From Mesorhizobium sp. (GTDB lineage Bacteria > Pseudomonadota > Alphaproteobacteria > Rhizobiales > Rhizobiaceae): a stretch of 57,757 nt of DNA. Made by a program: the position numbers and the translations under genes. The notes below the pieces were generated by a model. It did no database searches, had not been told where the DNA came from, and saw only the letters and a program-made list of their open reading frames with translations. The stretch covers positions 1 to 57,757 of the forward strand of contig SAQG01000039.1 in NCBI GenBank assembly GCA_004020315.1, in the 5' to 3' direction. How positions within the stretch are numbered: position 1 is the first letter of the stretch; each line of letters opens with the position of its first letter. Of this stretch, positions 8,886 through 17,877 are shown piece after piece.

Positions 8886-9254
8886 TCAACTTTGCGGGTC
8901 GCTGCGCTTTTTTCCGATCCGCCAGTATCGCCATGGCGTGAACCAGACATAGCGCTCAGTCAGCACCTCCGGCACACGGTCGATGCCATGCGTTCCGCCC
9001 GGCCCGCAGCGCAGCACGCGGAAAAACCCCATCCAGCCGCCGGCCCACAGCCCGTGGCGGGCGATTGCTTCGTGCGCGTATTCGGAACAGGTCGGCAGAT
9101 GCCGGCAGGAATTGCCGACAAAGCCGGACAGCGTCAGCTGGTAGAAGCGCACGAGCGACGTACCGAGGATGCGGCCGGGGGTCTTGCGCCACGGGCCAGG
9201 CCAGTTGCGCGTGTATCGCGGCCTCTGATGCTGGTGCGTGTGATCTGTAGCCAT
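8886..9254 (-). CDS. yidD: Membrane protein insertion efficiency factor YidD
   Basis: A protein of 122 residues. The core is the YidD (haemolytic domain) signature: LVRFYQLTLSGFVGNSCRHLPTCSEYAHEAI followed by GLWAGGWMGFFRVLRCGPGGTHGIDRVP. It assists YidC-dependent insertion at the inner membrane. ATG 9254 (MATDHTHQ) is chosen because upstream codons overlap the preceding gene. It lies 7 bases after the IscU-like gene and is probably co-transcribed. The His-rich start and arginine-rich end are usual in rhizobial copies. Confidence 0.92.
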   Translation of the reverse strand: MATDHTHQHQRPRYTRNWPGPWRKTPGRILGTSLVRFYQLTLSGFVGNSCRHLPTCSEYAHEAIARHGLWAGGWMGFFRVLRCGPGGTHGIDRVPEVLTERYVWFTPWRYWRIGKKRSDPQS

Positions 9255-9261
9255 CCGACGG

Positions 9262-9708
9262 CTACGCCGCCTGTTCGGCGCGCTTCTTCTCGATCTGGCC
9301 GATCGCGTCGACCACCGCATCGAAGGTCAGCATGGTCGAGGCATGGCGCGCCTTATAGTCGCGCACCGGTTCGAGATATCTGAGGTCGGCGAAGCGGCCT
9401 TGCGGCGGCGCGCCGTTTTCCTTCAGCATCTTCAGCATCGTCTCGCGCACCGCACGCAGTTCGGCCGCGCTGGCGCCGACGACATGCTGCGCCATGATCG
9501 AGGATGACGCCTGGCCCAGTGCGCAGGCTTTAACGTCATGGGCGAAATCGGTAACGACGCCGTCATCCATCTTCAGATCGACGGTCACGGTCGAGCCGCA
9601 CAGCTTGGAATGCGCGCGCGCGGTTGCGTCGGGATGGTCGAGCCGGCCGATCCGCGCGATGTTTCCGGCAAACCCCAGAATTTTCGCATTGTAGACATCG
9701 TCGATCAT
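9262..9708 (-). CDS. Iron-sulfur cluster scaffold (IscU/NifU-N-like)
   Basis: A protein of 148 residues with the NifU/IscU N-terminal fold. The first cysteine motif SKLCGS is at about residues 34-39 and the second, KACALGQASSS, at about 60-70. The expected third cysteine near the C-terminal helix (R-x-x-C in IscU/SufU) reads KARHASTML, so the canonical third ligand is absent. It may therefore be a divergent or zinc/regulatory scaffold rather than a standard IscU. It is followed at once by yidD. Confidence 0.8.
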   Translation of the reverse strand: MIDDVYNAKILGFAGNIARIGRLDHPDATARAHSKLCGSTVTVDLKMDDGVVTDFAHDVKACALGQASSSIMAQHVVGASAAELRAVRETMLKMLKENGAPPQGRFADLRYLEPVRDYKARHASTMLTFDAVVDAIGQIEKKRAEQAA

Positions 9709-9782
9709 ATTTTTCCAATCCGTCGCCGCCGAGCGAACAGCGATTGCCGCTGGCGGTCTTCCTTTCGCTCGACACGATCATA

Positions 9783-9788
9783 TATAAT
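9783..9788 (+). promoter_or_regulatory. Candidate -10 box upstream of folE
   Basis: A perfect TATAAT lies 160 bases upstream of folE, in the spacer between folE and the divergent IscU-like gene. No good -35 box is seen at the expected spacing (only TTCCTT-like bases), so this is a weak call. Confidence 0.35.
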
Positions 9789-9948
9789 GGTGGTGTTCGG
9801 GCATCGACAAGGCAACCCAGGCCTTCGTTTTTGCCCAAATCAGTTCACGCCGCTTACGGGCTGGAAACAGGGCACGTTTCTAACACCCGAAAGGTCGTGG
9901 TCCGTTCAACTCGTTCCTCCTGAGAGAGGAACTACGGGAGACGCCTTT

Positions 9949-10584
9949 ATGGATGCCGTCATCAAGAAATTCATGCCCCCCTCCGCCTATCTGGAAAAGC
10001 CGATCACCGATCGGCCGAGCGAAGCCGAAGCCGAGGCCGCGGTTCGCACGCTGTTGCGCTGGGCGGGCGACAATCCGGACCGGGAGGGCCTGGTCGATAC
10101 GCCGAAGCGTGTGGTGAAGGCCTATCGCGAAATGTTCGGCGGCTACGACAAGTGCCCGGCCGAGGAACTCGGCCGCACCTTCGAGGAAGTCGCCGGCTAT
10201 GACGACCTCGTCCTCGTCAAGGATATAACGTTCCATTCGCACTGCGAGCACCACATGGTGCCGATCATCGGCAAGGCGCATGTGGGCTATCTGCCGGACG
10301 GCAAGGTTGTCGGCCTGTCCAAGATCGCGCGCGTCGTCGATATCTTCGCCCAGCGCCTGCAGACCCAGGAAGCCATGACCGCGCAGATCGCCGGCGTCAT
10401 CCAGGATGTGCTCAATCCGCGCGGCGTCGCCGTCATGCTCGAAGCCGAGCATATGTGCATGGCCATGCGCGGCATCCGCAAGGAAGGATCCACTACGCTG
10501 ACCTCGACCTTCACCGGCGTCTTCAAGGACACGCCCGAGGAACAGGTCCGTGTCGTCACCATGGTGCGCGGCGGCAGGGGCTGA
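9949..10584 (+). CDS. folE: GTP cyclohydrolase I
   Basis: Converts GTP to dihydroneopterin triphosphate, the first step of folate/pterin synthesis. 211 residues, the normal length. ATG 9949 (MDAVIKKFMPPSAYL) follows a GA-rich ribosome site. Zinc and active-site residues are visible: SHCEHHMVPIIGKAHVGYLP at about residues 97-116 (Cys and both His) and a second Cys in AEHMCMAMRGI near residues 166-176. GLSKIARVVDIFAQRLQTQE is the GTP-binding signature. It is followed by hisI after a repeat-rich spacer. Confidence 0.97.
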   Translation: MDAVIKKFMPPSAYLEKPITDRPSEAEAEAAVRTLLRWAGDNPDREGLVDTPKRVVKAYREMFGGYDKCPAEELGRTFEEVAGYDDLVLVKDITFHSHCEHHMVPIIGKAHVGYLPDGKVVGLSKIARVVDIFAQRLQTQEAMTAQIAGVIQDVLNPRGVAVMLEAEHMCMAMRGIRKEGSTTLTSTFTGVFKDTPEEQVRVVTMVRGGRG

Positions 10585-10602
10585 ATGGCCCCGCCGGCGC
10601 CA

Positions 10603-10649
10603 GCCATGATCCCGAGAAGTGGGAACCGGCTCTCGGATAAGATCATGGC
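10603..10649. repeat. Rhizobial palindromic repeat (RIME-like)
   Basis: A nested inverted repeat: GCCATGATC pairs with GATCATGGC, and inside it CCGAGA pairs with TCTCGG. The layout is the same as the palindrome at 56679-56728. It resembles the rhizobial intergenic mosaic elements common in these genomes. The family name is from memory. Confidence 0.6.
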
Positions 10650-10666
10650 CAAACAACAAGACGGAA

Positions 10667-10701
10667 CCTCGCCCATTCCGATCTTATCGGAATGGGCGAG
10701 G
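10667..10701. repeat. Perfect 16-bp hairpin between folE and hisI
   Basis: The arm at 10667-10682 (CCTCGCCCATTCCGAT) is exactly complementary to 10686-10701 with a 3-base loop. There is no T-run, so it is not a standard terminator. It ends 20 bases before the hisI start codon, close to its ribosome site (AAGGA at 10710-10714), and could influence hisI translation or mRNA stability. Confidence 0.6.
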
Positions 10702-10720
10702 CTCTGAACAAGGACCGGCG

Positions 10721-11191
10721 ATGTCGGCACTGAAATTCCCGAACGCTCCATCAGACAAGAAAGCACTGGAAGAAAGCACGGTCTTTTCGCCGCGCTTCGA
10801 TGCCAGCGGCCTCGTCACCGTCGTCGTCACCGATGCCGAAGACGGCATGCTGCTAATGGTCGCGCATATGAACGCCGAAGCGCTGGCACTGACGCTGGAA
10901 ACCGGCATCGCCCACTACTGGTCGCGCTCGCGCAGCGCTCTGTGGAAGAAGGGCGAAACGTCCGGAAATGTCCAGAAAATCGTCGAGATGCTCACGGATT
11001 GTGACCAGGATGCCATATGGTTGCGCGTCAAAGTGATGGGCCACGACGCAACCTGCCACACCGGCCGGCGTTCCTGCTTTTATCGGACGGTGGGGCTGAT
11101 CGACGGCAAGGGGACGCTTGCCGGCGACGGCAGCAAGCCGCTGTTCGATGCGGAAGAAACGTATCGAAAGCCCCATGAACCATCCATTTGA
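10721..11191 (+). CDS. hisI: Phosphoribosyl-AMP cyclohydrolase
   Basis: Third step of histidine synthesis, opening the adenine ring of PR-AMP. 156 residues. Family motifs are VTDAEDGMLLMVAHMNAEAL, HYWSRSRSALWKKGETSGN at about residues 65-84, DCDQDAIWLRV (the metal-binding aspartates), and HDATCHTGRRSCFYR with its zinc cysteines. There is no fused PR-ATP pyrophosphohydrolase (HisE) domain, as is usual in alphaproteobacteria. ATG 10721 follows AAGGA. Confidence 0.96.
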   Translation: MSALKFPNAPSDKKALEESTVFSPRFDASGLVTVVVTDAEDGMLLMVAHMNAEALALTLETGIAHYWSRSRSALWKKGETSGNVQKIVEMLTDCDQDAIWLRVKVMGHDATCHTGRRSCFYRTVGLIDGKGTLAGDGSKPLFDAEETYRKPHEPSI

Positions 11192-11274
11192 ACCATTCGC
11201 CGAGCTGCAACCACGTATATTCATGATTTCGATACGGCCTGCCTATACATTAGCCGCGGGACAAGGAGATTGTG

Positions 11275-12237
11275 ATGCTCGAGTGGGCGTCATTGCACAA
11301 CAGACCTGACGTTCGGGAGGCCAACGGCCTCTCTTCATCCGCAGTCGTAAAAGCTCCAAAAAAGACAGCCATTTCACTGGCGTTGGGCGGCGGCTGCGCA
11401 CGCGGCTGGGGCCATATCGGCGTGCTGCGCGCACTCGACGAGGCAGGCATCGAAGTGTCGATGATCGCCGGCACCTCGATCGGTGCGCTGGTCGGCGGCT
11501 GCTATCTCGCCGGTAAGCTGGACGAGCTGGAAGAATTCGCCAGAAGCCTGACCAAACGGCGCATTTTTGGCCTCCTCGATCTCAATCTACGCGGCAGCGG
11601 ACTGTTCGGCGGCATGAAGCTCGACGCGCGGCTGCGCGAGCACATGGCCGGCATTCGCTTCGAAGATCTCTCGAAACCGTTCGTTTGCGTTGCTGCGGAA
11701 ATCCGCACTGGCCATGAAATCTGGCTGTCGAGCGGCTCGCTGACCACCGCCATGCGCGCCTCTTATGCGCTGCCCGGCGTGTTCGAACCGGTCAGTTGCA
11801 ATGGACGCGTACTGGTCGACGGCGCGCTGGTCAATCCGGTGCCGGTCTCGGTCTGCCGTGCCTACGAGCAGCCGCTGGTGGTCGCGGTGAACCTTCACTA
11901 CGATCTGTTCGGCCGCGCCGCCGTCATCAAGCACAGCGCCGGCGAACTGGTCGTGGAAAAGGATGCGCCCAGGCCCGGTCAAGCAGACACCGGCCACCAG
12001 TCCCGCGAGACACGGCTCGGCATCACAGGCGTTATGGTCGAAGCCTTCAACATCATCCAGGACCGCATTTCGCGCGCCAGGCTTGCTGGCGATCCGCCTG
12101 ATATGTCGCTGCAGCCGAAGCTCAGCCATATCGGTCTGACCGAATTCCACCGCGCCGACGAAGCGATCCGCCTCGGCTATCAGGCGACGATGGCCCAGAT
12201 CGGCGAACTAACCCGGCTGCAGACGGTTCTGGCTTAA
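11275..12237 (+). CDS. Patatin-like phospholipase (RssA/NTE type)
   Basis: A protein of 320 residues. The oxyanion-hole motif GGGCARGWGHIGVL at about residues 39-52 precedes the nucleophile elbow GTSIG at about residues 68-72, and the dyad aspartate is in VDGALVNPVPV at about residue 181. Predicted serine esterase or phospholipase acting on lipids in the cytoplasm or at the inner membrane. ATG 11275 lies 6 bases after AAGGAG; an adjacent GTG (11272) is too close to that site. The C-terminal part is divergent and includes an extra charged insert after residue 215. Confidence 0.87.
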   Translation: MLEWASLHNRPDVREANGLSSSAVVKAPKKTAISLALGGGCARGWGHIGVLRALDEAGIEVSMIAGTSIGALVGGCYLAGKLDELEEFARSLTKRRIFGLLDLNLRGSGLFGGMKLDARLREHMAGIRFEDLSKPFVCVAAEIRTGHEIWLSSGSLTTAMRASYALPGVFEPVSCNGRVLVDGALVNPVPVSVCRAYEQPLVVAVNLHYDLFGRAAVIKHSAGELVVEKDAPRPGQADTGHQSRETRLGITGVMVEAFNIIQDRISRARLAGDPPDMSLQPKLSHIGLTEFHRADEAIRLGYQATMAQIGELTRLQTVLA

Positions 12238-12256
12238 ACCGCGATCCGCGCACAGC

Positions 12257-12275
12257 AGAATCGGGAAGCGATTCT
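12257..12275. repeat. Short hairpin between convergent patatin gene and recJ
   Basis: AGAATCG pairs with CGATTCT around a GGAAG loop. It touches the last base of recJ. It may act as a weak bidirectional terminator, but no T-run is present. Confidence 0.35.
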
Positions 12276-14059
12276 CAGGCGCTTGCGGCATCGACGATGC
12301 GGAACTGCACCGTGCGGTTGCCGTTCCAGTGATTGCCCGAAAGCGAACCGGCGACATGCACCGGCTTGCCCCTGTTCTTGAACAGGAATTCGCCGAGCGT
12401 CGTATCGACGGCGCGAAAGGCGATCGCCTGGATGCGGCCGCCGCTTTCCGACTGCAACTCGGCGCGGATGTGATTGGTGCCGACCGGCCTCGCATCGGCA
12501 AGGCGATGGCGCGGCAGCGCGAAGACCGGCGCGACATGGCCGGCGCCGAACGGGCCGGCTTTCTCCAGTGCATCGAGCAGACCGAGGGTTGCGCCCTCGG
12601 CGGCCAGCGCACCGTCGATCGCCAGGCTTTCCGCGCCTTGCAGCCGAAACACGTCGGCCGCCGCCCGTTCCTCGAAGAAGGCCCTGAGCGCGCCAAGGTT
12701 CGCCCGTTCCACCGTGATGCCGGCCGCCATGCCATGGCCGCCGCCTTTGACGATCAGCCCGGCGGTGGCGGCCTCGCGCACCAGACGGCCGAGATCGAAG
12801 CCCGACACCGAACGGCCTGAACCCGTGCCGACGCCATTGGCGTTGAAGGCGATGGCGAAGGCGGGCCGGCGCGCATGGTCCTTGAGCCGCGAGGCCAGCA
12901 GGCCGACGATACCGGGGTGCCAATTGGAGCTGGCGGTGACGACGATGGCCGGCCCATTGCCGCCGGCAAGCTCGGCATCGGCTTCGACGCGTGCCGCGGC
13001 CAGCATTTCCAGTTCCATCTGCTGCCGCTCCTGATTGAGCCGGTCCAGCGTCTCGGCGATGGTGCGGGCCTCGACCGGATCGTCGGTGGCGAGCAGGCGG
13101 CTGCCGAGTGCTGCGTCGCCGATGCGCCCGCCGGCATTGATGCGCGGGCCGATCAGATAGGCCAGATGGAAGGTGCTGACCGGCTCGCCGATGCGCGAGA
13201 CCCGCGCCAATGCCGCCAATCCTTCGTTCCTCTGCTGGCGCGCCATCTGCAGCCCCTTGACCACGAAGGCGCGGTTGACGCCGGTCAGCGGCACCACGTC
13301 GCAAACGGTCGCCAGCGCCACGAGGTCGAGCAAGCCGAGCAGGTCCGGCGGTGCGGCATCCGGTAACCGGCCGCGCAGGATCTTCGCCGTCTGCACCAGA
13401 GCCAGGAAGACGACGCCGGCGGCACAAAGATGGCCCTGCCCCGAGAGGTCGTCCTCGCGGTTGGGATTGACGACCGCTGCCGCCGCCGGCAACGGACCGC
13501 CTAGCTGGTGATGATCGAGCACCACGACATCGGCGCCGGCAGCCTTCGCCGCGTGGATGGAGGCGGCGCTGTTGGTCCCGCAATCGACGGTAACGATCAG
13601 CGTCGCGCCACGCGAGACGAGTTCGCGCATCGCTTCCGGATTGGGGCCGTACCCCTCGAAGATACGATCCGGTATATAGATTTCCGCTGGCACGGAGAAA
13701 TGCGCGAGAAACCGCTTGAGCAGCGCCGATGAGGCCGCGCCGTCGACGTCGTAGTCGCCGAAGACCGCCACTCTTTCCCCCGTCACGATCGCTTCGGCGA
13801 TGCGGGCGGCGGCCTTGTCCATGTCGGTCAGCGACGCCGGGTCTGGCAGCAGGTCGCGAATGGTCGGATCAAGAAACCGCTCGGTCTGCTCGGCGGTCAC
13901 GCCGCGCCCGGCAAGGACACGCGCGACAATGTCCGGCACGCCATAGCCTTGCGCTATGGCAAGCGCGGTCATGTCCTGCCGCTCGGTCAGCCGGTGTTCC
14001 CAGGAAACACCTGATGCCGACTGCCTGACGTTGAGGAAGATACGGTTTTCGCCCGTCAT
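12275..14059 (-). CDS. recJ: Single-stranded-DNA-specific exonuclease RecJ
   Basis: 5'-3' exonuclease used in recombination and mismatch repair; 594 residues. The DHH phosphoesterase motifs are present: FGDYDVDGAASSALL at about residues 84-98 (motif I), VTVDCGTNS (motif II/III) and VVLDHHQLGG (DHH). The DHHA1 domain carries GGGHGMAAG near residues 462-470. The C-terminal OB fold ends in QFRIVDAASA. ATG 14059 (MTGENRIFLNVRQSASG) is preferred to 14092 because it gives the family N-terminus. It is last in a minus-strand block after glpX and hom. Confidence 0.95.
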   Translation of the reverse strand: MTGENRIFLNVRQSASGVSWEHRLTERQDMTALAIAQGYGVPDIVARVLAGRGVTAEQTERFLDPTIRDLLPDPASLTDMDKAAARIAEAIVTGERVAVFGDYDVDGAASSALLKRFLAHFSVPAEIYIPDRIFEGYGPNPEAMRELVSRGATLIVTVDCGTNSAASIHAAKAAGADVVVLDHHQLGGPLPAAAAVVNPNREDDLSGQGHLCAAGVVFLALVQTAKILRGRLPDAAPPDLLGLLDLVALATVCDVVPLTGVNRAFVVKGLQMARQQRNEGLAALARVSRIGEPVSTFHLAYLIGPRINAGGRIGDAALGSRLLATDDPVEARTIAETLDRLNQERQQMELEMLAAARVEADAELAGGNGPAIVVTASSNWHPGIVGLLASRLKDHARRPAFAIAFNANGVGTGSGRSVSGFDLGRLVREAATAGLIVKGGGHGMAAGITVERANLGALRAFFEERAAADVFRLQGAESLAIDGALAAEGATLGLLDALEKAGPFGAGHVAPVFALPRHRLADARPVGTNHIRAELQSESGGRIQAIAFRAVDTTLGEFLFKNRGKPVHVAGSLSGNHWNGNRTVQFRIVDAASA

Positions 14060-14120
14060 GCGACGCGCCGTCTGCGAATTGTCATTTCTCACAATATGCG
14101 ACGGCTAGCCGAGTCGGGAA

Positions 14121-15104
14121 TCAAAACTTTTCCAGGTCCTGATGCTTGGCCTTGATCTCGCGCACGGTGCGCGACGACGAGCGCAGCACGATCGTATGCG
14201 TGGTGATGGAATTGCGGCCAAACTTGACGCCGGCCAGCATGTTGCCGTCGGTCACGCCGGTTGCCGCGAACAGCACGTCGCCGCGCGCCATGTCTTGCGC
14301 GCGGTAGACCCGCTTCGGATCCAAGATCCCCATCTTCGCCGCGCGCGCCACCTTTTGCGGCGTGTCGAGGATCAGCCTTCCCTGCATCTGGCCGCCGGTG
14401 CAGCGTAATGCTGCTGCCGCCAGCACCCCCTCCGGCGCGCCGCCGGTGCCGAGATAGATGTCGATGCCGGTTTCGTCCGGATCGGTGGTGTGGATGACGC
14501 CGGCGACGTCACCATCGCCGATCAGCCGGATCGCAGCGCCCGTAGCACGCACGGCCTCGATCAGCGCGCCATGGCGCGGCCGGTCGAGGATGCAGGCGGT
14601 GATCTCCGACACCGGTACGCCCTTGGCCTTGGCCAGGCTGGCGATGTTTTCGGCCGGCGAGGCATCGATGTCGATGACGCCGTCCGCGTAGCCCGGACCG
14701 ATGGCGATCTTGTCCATATAGACGTCGGGCGCGAACAGGAGGCTGCCCTTTTCGGCAATGGCGATGACGGCCAGCGCATTGGGCAGGTTCTTGGCGCAGA
14801 TCGTCGTGCCTTCGAGCGGATCGAGCGCGATATCGACCGCCGGGCCTTTGCCGGAACCGACCTGTTCGCCGATATAGAGCATCGGCGCCTCGTCGCGCTC
14901 GCCCTCGCCGATTACCACCGTGCCGTTGATGGCGAGGCGATTGAGCTCCTCGCGCATCGCGTCGACCGCGACCTGGTCGGCGGCCTTTTCGTCGCCGCGT
15001 CCACGCAATCTGGCCGCTGCAACCGCGGCGCGTTCGGTGACACGCACCAGTTCCATGGTGAGTATCCGGTCAAGGCCGGCGACGATGTTCTGGGCAACGT
15101 TCAT
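14121..15104 (-). CDS. glpX: Class II fructose-1,6-bisphosphatase
   Basis: Gluconeogenic phosphatase of the GlpX type; 327 residues. Visible signatures are VVIGEGERDEAPMLYIGE (metal-binding Glu/Asp) at about residues 60-77, DPLEGT at about 97-102, and YLGTGGAPEGVLAAAALRC at about 219-237. It is positioned between hom and recJ, all on the minus strand. The upstream spacer of 141 bases could carry a promoter of its own. Confidence 0.95.
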   Translation of the reverse strand: MNVAQNIVAGLDRILTMELVRVTERAAVAAARLRGRGDEKAADQVAVDAMREELNRLAINGTVVIGEGERDEAPMLYIGEQVGSGKGPAVDIALDPLEGTTICAKNLPNALAVIAIAEKGSLLFAPDVYMDKIAIGPGYADGVIDIDASPAENIASLAKAKGVPVSEITACILDRPRHGALIEAVRATGAAIRLIGDGDVAGVIHTTDPDETGIDIYLGTGGAPEGVLAAAALRCTGGQMQGRLILDTPQKVARAAKMGILDPKRVYRAQDMARGDVLFAATGVTDGNMLAGVKFGRNSITTHTIVLRSSSRTVREIKAKHQDLEKF

Positions 15105-15245
15105 CGGTGGACAATCCTCGTTGGCACATTGCCTCCCGCCAGAGGCGCGCCGGTTGTGTCAAAGCTCCATGACAACAGCAAGACCTCAGTGGGTCTTTTT
15201 TGAAAGCACAACGATATCAATCGATTGAAGGAGAAAGATAAATCC

Positions 15246-16559
15246 CTATTCCGCCCGCTCGATGCGGATGACCTGCGGCTTGTCGGTCAGATGGTCGTCC
15301 TTGGTGATGCCGTCGACGGCCTTTCGGACCGCCGCTTCTGTCGTCTCGTGGGTGACGAGGATCACCGTTTTCTGCAAGGCGGTATCCGGCCCGGCGGCGT
15401 GCTGCACGATCGATTCCAGCGAAATGTCGTTGTCGGCCATGCGCTTGGCGATGGCGGCAAAGACGCCGATGCGGTCATGCACGGTCAGCCGGATGAAATA
15501 GCCGCCGGCATGGCTGCGCATCTGCGCCTTCTTGTAAGGTCGCAATTCCTTAGCCGGCAGGCCGAAGACCGGACCGTGCTGGAAACCCGGCCGGCTCTTG
15601 GCGATGTCGGCAATGTCGCCGACCACTGCCGATGCGGTGGCGTTGCCGCCGGCACCGGGGCCGGAGAGCAAAAGCTCGCCAAGGATATCGGTCTCGATGG
15701 CCACCGCATTGGTGACGCCGTGCACTTGCGCGATGACCGAGGCCGTCGGCACCATGGTCGGGTGCACACGCTGTTCGATCCCGCTTTCCGTGCGTTGGGC
15801 GACGCCGAGCAGCTTTATCCGGTAGCCGAGATCGCCGGCCGCACGGATGTCGGCCTGGCTGATGTTGGAGATGCCTTCCATGTAGATGTCGTTGGCGGCA
15901 ATCCTCGTGCCGAAGGCAAGGCTGGTCAGGATCGACAGCTTGTGCGCGGTGTCGTGGCCCTCGATGTCGAAAGTCGGGTCGGCCTCGGCATAGCCCAGCC
16001 GCTGCGCATCCTTCAGACAGGCGTCGAACGAAAGGCCCTCGGCTTCCATGCGGGTAAGGATGTAGTTGCAGGTGCCGTTGAGGATGCCGAAGACGCGGGT
16101 CACCGAATTGCCGGCCATCGCCTCGCGCATCGTCTTGATGACCGGAATGCCGCCCGCCACCGCCGCCTCGTAATTAAGCAGCACGCCCTTCTTCTCGGCG
16201 ATCTCGGCCAGCGCCACGCCATGCTTGGCGAGCAGCGCCTTGTTGGCGGTGACGACGTGGCGGCCGGCTTCGAGCGCTGCTTTCACGGATGATCGCGATG
16301 GCCCTTCGTCGCCGCCGATCAGCTCGACGAACACGTCGATATCGGCGGTCTGCGCCATTGCGACCGGATCGTCGAACCAGCTGGCTGCGCCGAGATCGAC
16401 GCCGCGGTCGCGTTTGCGATCACGGGCTGACACGGCTGACACCACGACCTCGCGGCCGCATTGCCGCGTCAGTTCCGCCGCTTTGTCGCGCAGCACGCGC
16501 GCCACCGACGCGCCGACCGTGCCGAGACCGGCGATTCCAACACGCAACGCTTCAGCCAT
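15246..16559 (-). CDS. hom: Homoserine dehydrogenase
   Basis: NAD(P)H-dependent reduction of aspartate semialdehyde to homoserine for Thr/Met/Ile synthesis; 437 residues. The order is a Rossmann domain (VGIAGLGTVGASVARVL, residues 7-23), the catalytic domain with NGTCNYILTRME and LGYAEADPTFDIEGHDTAHKLSIL at about residues 180-225, and a C-terminal ACT domain (FIRLTVHDRIGVFAAIAKRM) that usually confers threonine feedback. It is 47 bases downstream of the aminotransferase gene, so the two are likely one operon. Confidence 0.96.
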   Translation of the reverse strand: MAEALRVGIAGLGTVGASVARVLRDKAAELTRQCGREVVVSAVSARDRKRDRGVDLGAASWFDDPVAMAQTADIDVFVELIGGDEGPSRSSVKAALEAGRHVVTANKALLAKHGVALAEIAEKKGVLLNYEAAVAGGIPVIKTMREAMAGNSVTRVFGILNGTCNYILTRMEAEGLSFDACLKDAQRLGYAEADPTFDIEGHDTAHKLSILTSLAFGTRIAANDIYMEGISNISQADIRAAGDLGYRIKLLGVAQRTESGIEQRVHPTMVPTASVIAQVHGVTNAVAIETDILGELLLSGPGAGGNATASAVVGDIADIAKSRPGFQHGPVFGLPAKELRPYKKAQMRSHAGGYFIRLTVHDRIGVFAAIAKRMADNDISLESIVQHAAGPDTALQKTVILVTHETTEAAVRKAVDGITKDDHLTDKPQVIRIERAE

Positions 16560-16606
16560 GTCCGGCGACGCCCCTCAAGAATTTGGTCGATGTGGTATCA
16601 GGCAAC

Positions 16607-17824
16607 TCAACGATGCGCGGCGAGCGGCACCACATTGTTGGGCTGTTTGGCGCTGGACGCCAGGAAGCGCTTGATGTTGCGCGCCGCCTGCCGGATCCGG
16701 TGCTCGTTCTCGACCAGCGCGATGCGCACATGATCGTCGCCATGCTCACCGAAGCCGACGCCCGGCGCCACCGCCACGTCGGCGTGCTCGATCAGAAGCT
16801 TGGAGAATTCGAGCGAACCGAGATGTTTGAACGGCTCCGGGATCGGCGCCCAGGCAAACATCGACGCCGCCGGCGCCGGGACGACCCAGCCCGCGCGGCT
16901 GAAAGCGTCGACCATGACGTCGCGCCGCTTGTGGTAGATGTCGCGCACCTCGGCGATGTCGGCGCCGTCGCCGTTGAGCGCGTGCGCGGCCGCCACCTGG
17001 ATCGGCGTGAAGGCACCATAGTCGAGATAGGACTTGACCCTGGTCAGCGCCGAGATCAGCCGCTCGTTGCCGACGGCAAAACCCATGCGCCAGCCGGGCA
17101 TGGAAAAGGTCTTCGACATCGAGGTGAACTCGACCGCCACGTCGATCGCGCCCGGCACCTGCAGCACCGAAGGCGGCGGATTGCCGTCGAAATAGATTTC
17201 CGAATAGGCAAGGTCCGACAGGATGATGATGTCGTTCTTCCTGGCGAAGGCCACAACCTCTTTGTAGAAATCGAGCGAGGCGACCTGCGCTGTCGGATTC
17301 GACGGGTAATTGAGGATCAGCGCCAGCGGCTTCGGGATCGAATGGCGGATGCCGCGCTCCAGCGCCGGAATAAAGCCGTCGTCCGGCTCCACCTGCAACG
17401 AGCGGATGACGCCGCCCGACATGATAAAACCGAAAGCGTGGATCGGATAGGTCGGGTTGGGGCACAGGATCACGTCGCCGGGGGCGGTGATCGCCTGCGC
17501 CATATTGGCAAAACCTTCCTTCGAGCCCAACGTTGCCACCACTTGCGTGTCCGGGTCGAGTTTCACGCCGAAACGGCGGGCATAGTAATTGGCCTGGGCG
17601 CGGCGCAGGCCCGGAATGCCGCGCGAAGATGAGTAGCGATGCGTACGCGGATCGCGCACGACCTCGCACAATTTGTCGACGATGGCCTTGGGCGTCGGCA
17701 GGTCCGGATTGCCCATGCCAAGGTCGATGATGTCGGCGCCGCGCGAACGGGCACTGGCCTTCAGCCGGTTGACCTGCTCGAAGACGTAGGGCGGAAGCCG
17801 GCGGACCTTGTGAAATTCTTCCAT
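16607..17824 (-). CDS. PLP-dependent class I/II aminotransferase (AlaC/LL-DAP-AT-like)
   Basis: A protein of 405 residues with fold type I PLP transaminase features: GMGNPDLPTP at about residues 37-46, the substrate-pocket segment HRYSSSRGIPGLRRA, NYPSNPTAQVA (cofactor Asn), and the Schiff-base lysine in SMSKTFSMPGWRMGF at about residue 233. It resembles E. coli AlaC and proteins often labelled LL-diaminopimelate aminotransferase in rhizobia. Its position before hom suggests a role in Asp-family or alanine metabolism, but the substrate is not settled. Confidence 0.88.
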   Translation of the reverse strand: MEEFHKVRRLPPYVFEQVNRLKASARSRGADIIDLGMGNPDLPTPKAIVDKLCEVVRDPRTHRYSSSRGIPGLRRAQANYYARRFGVKLDPDTQVVATLGSKEGFANMAQAITAPGDVILCPNPTYPIHAFGFIMSGGVIRSLQVEPDDGFIPALERGIRHSIPKPLALILNYPSNPTAQVASLDFYKEVVAFARKNDIIILSDLAYSEIYFDGNPPPSVLQVPGAIDVAVEFTSMSKTFSMPGWRMGFAVGNERLISALTRVKSYLDYGAFTPIQVAAAHALNGDGADIAEVRDIYHKRRDVMVDAFSRAGWVVPAPAASMFAWAPIPEPFKHLGSLEFSKLLIEHADVAVAPGVGFGEHGDDHVRIALVENEHRIRQAARNIKRFLASSAKQPNNVVPLAAHR

Positions 17825-17877
17825 ATCAATTCCAGAGGTGGGTCAATTCCAGAGGTGGTTTTCGGCGCGATATAACC

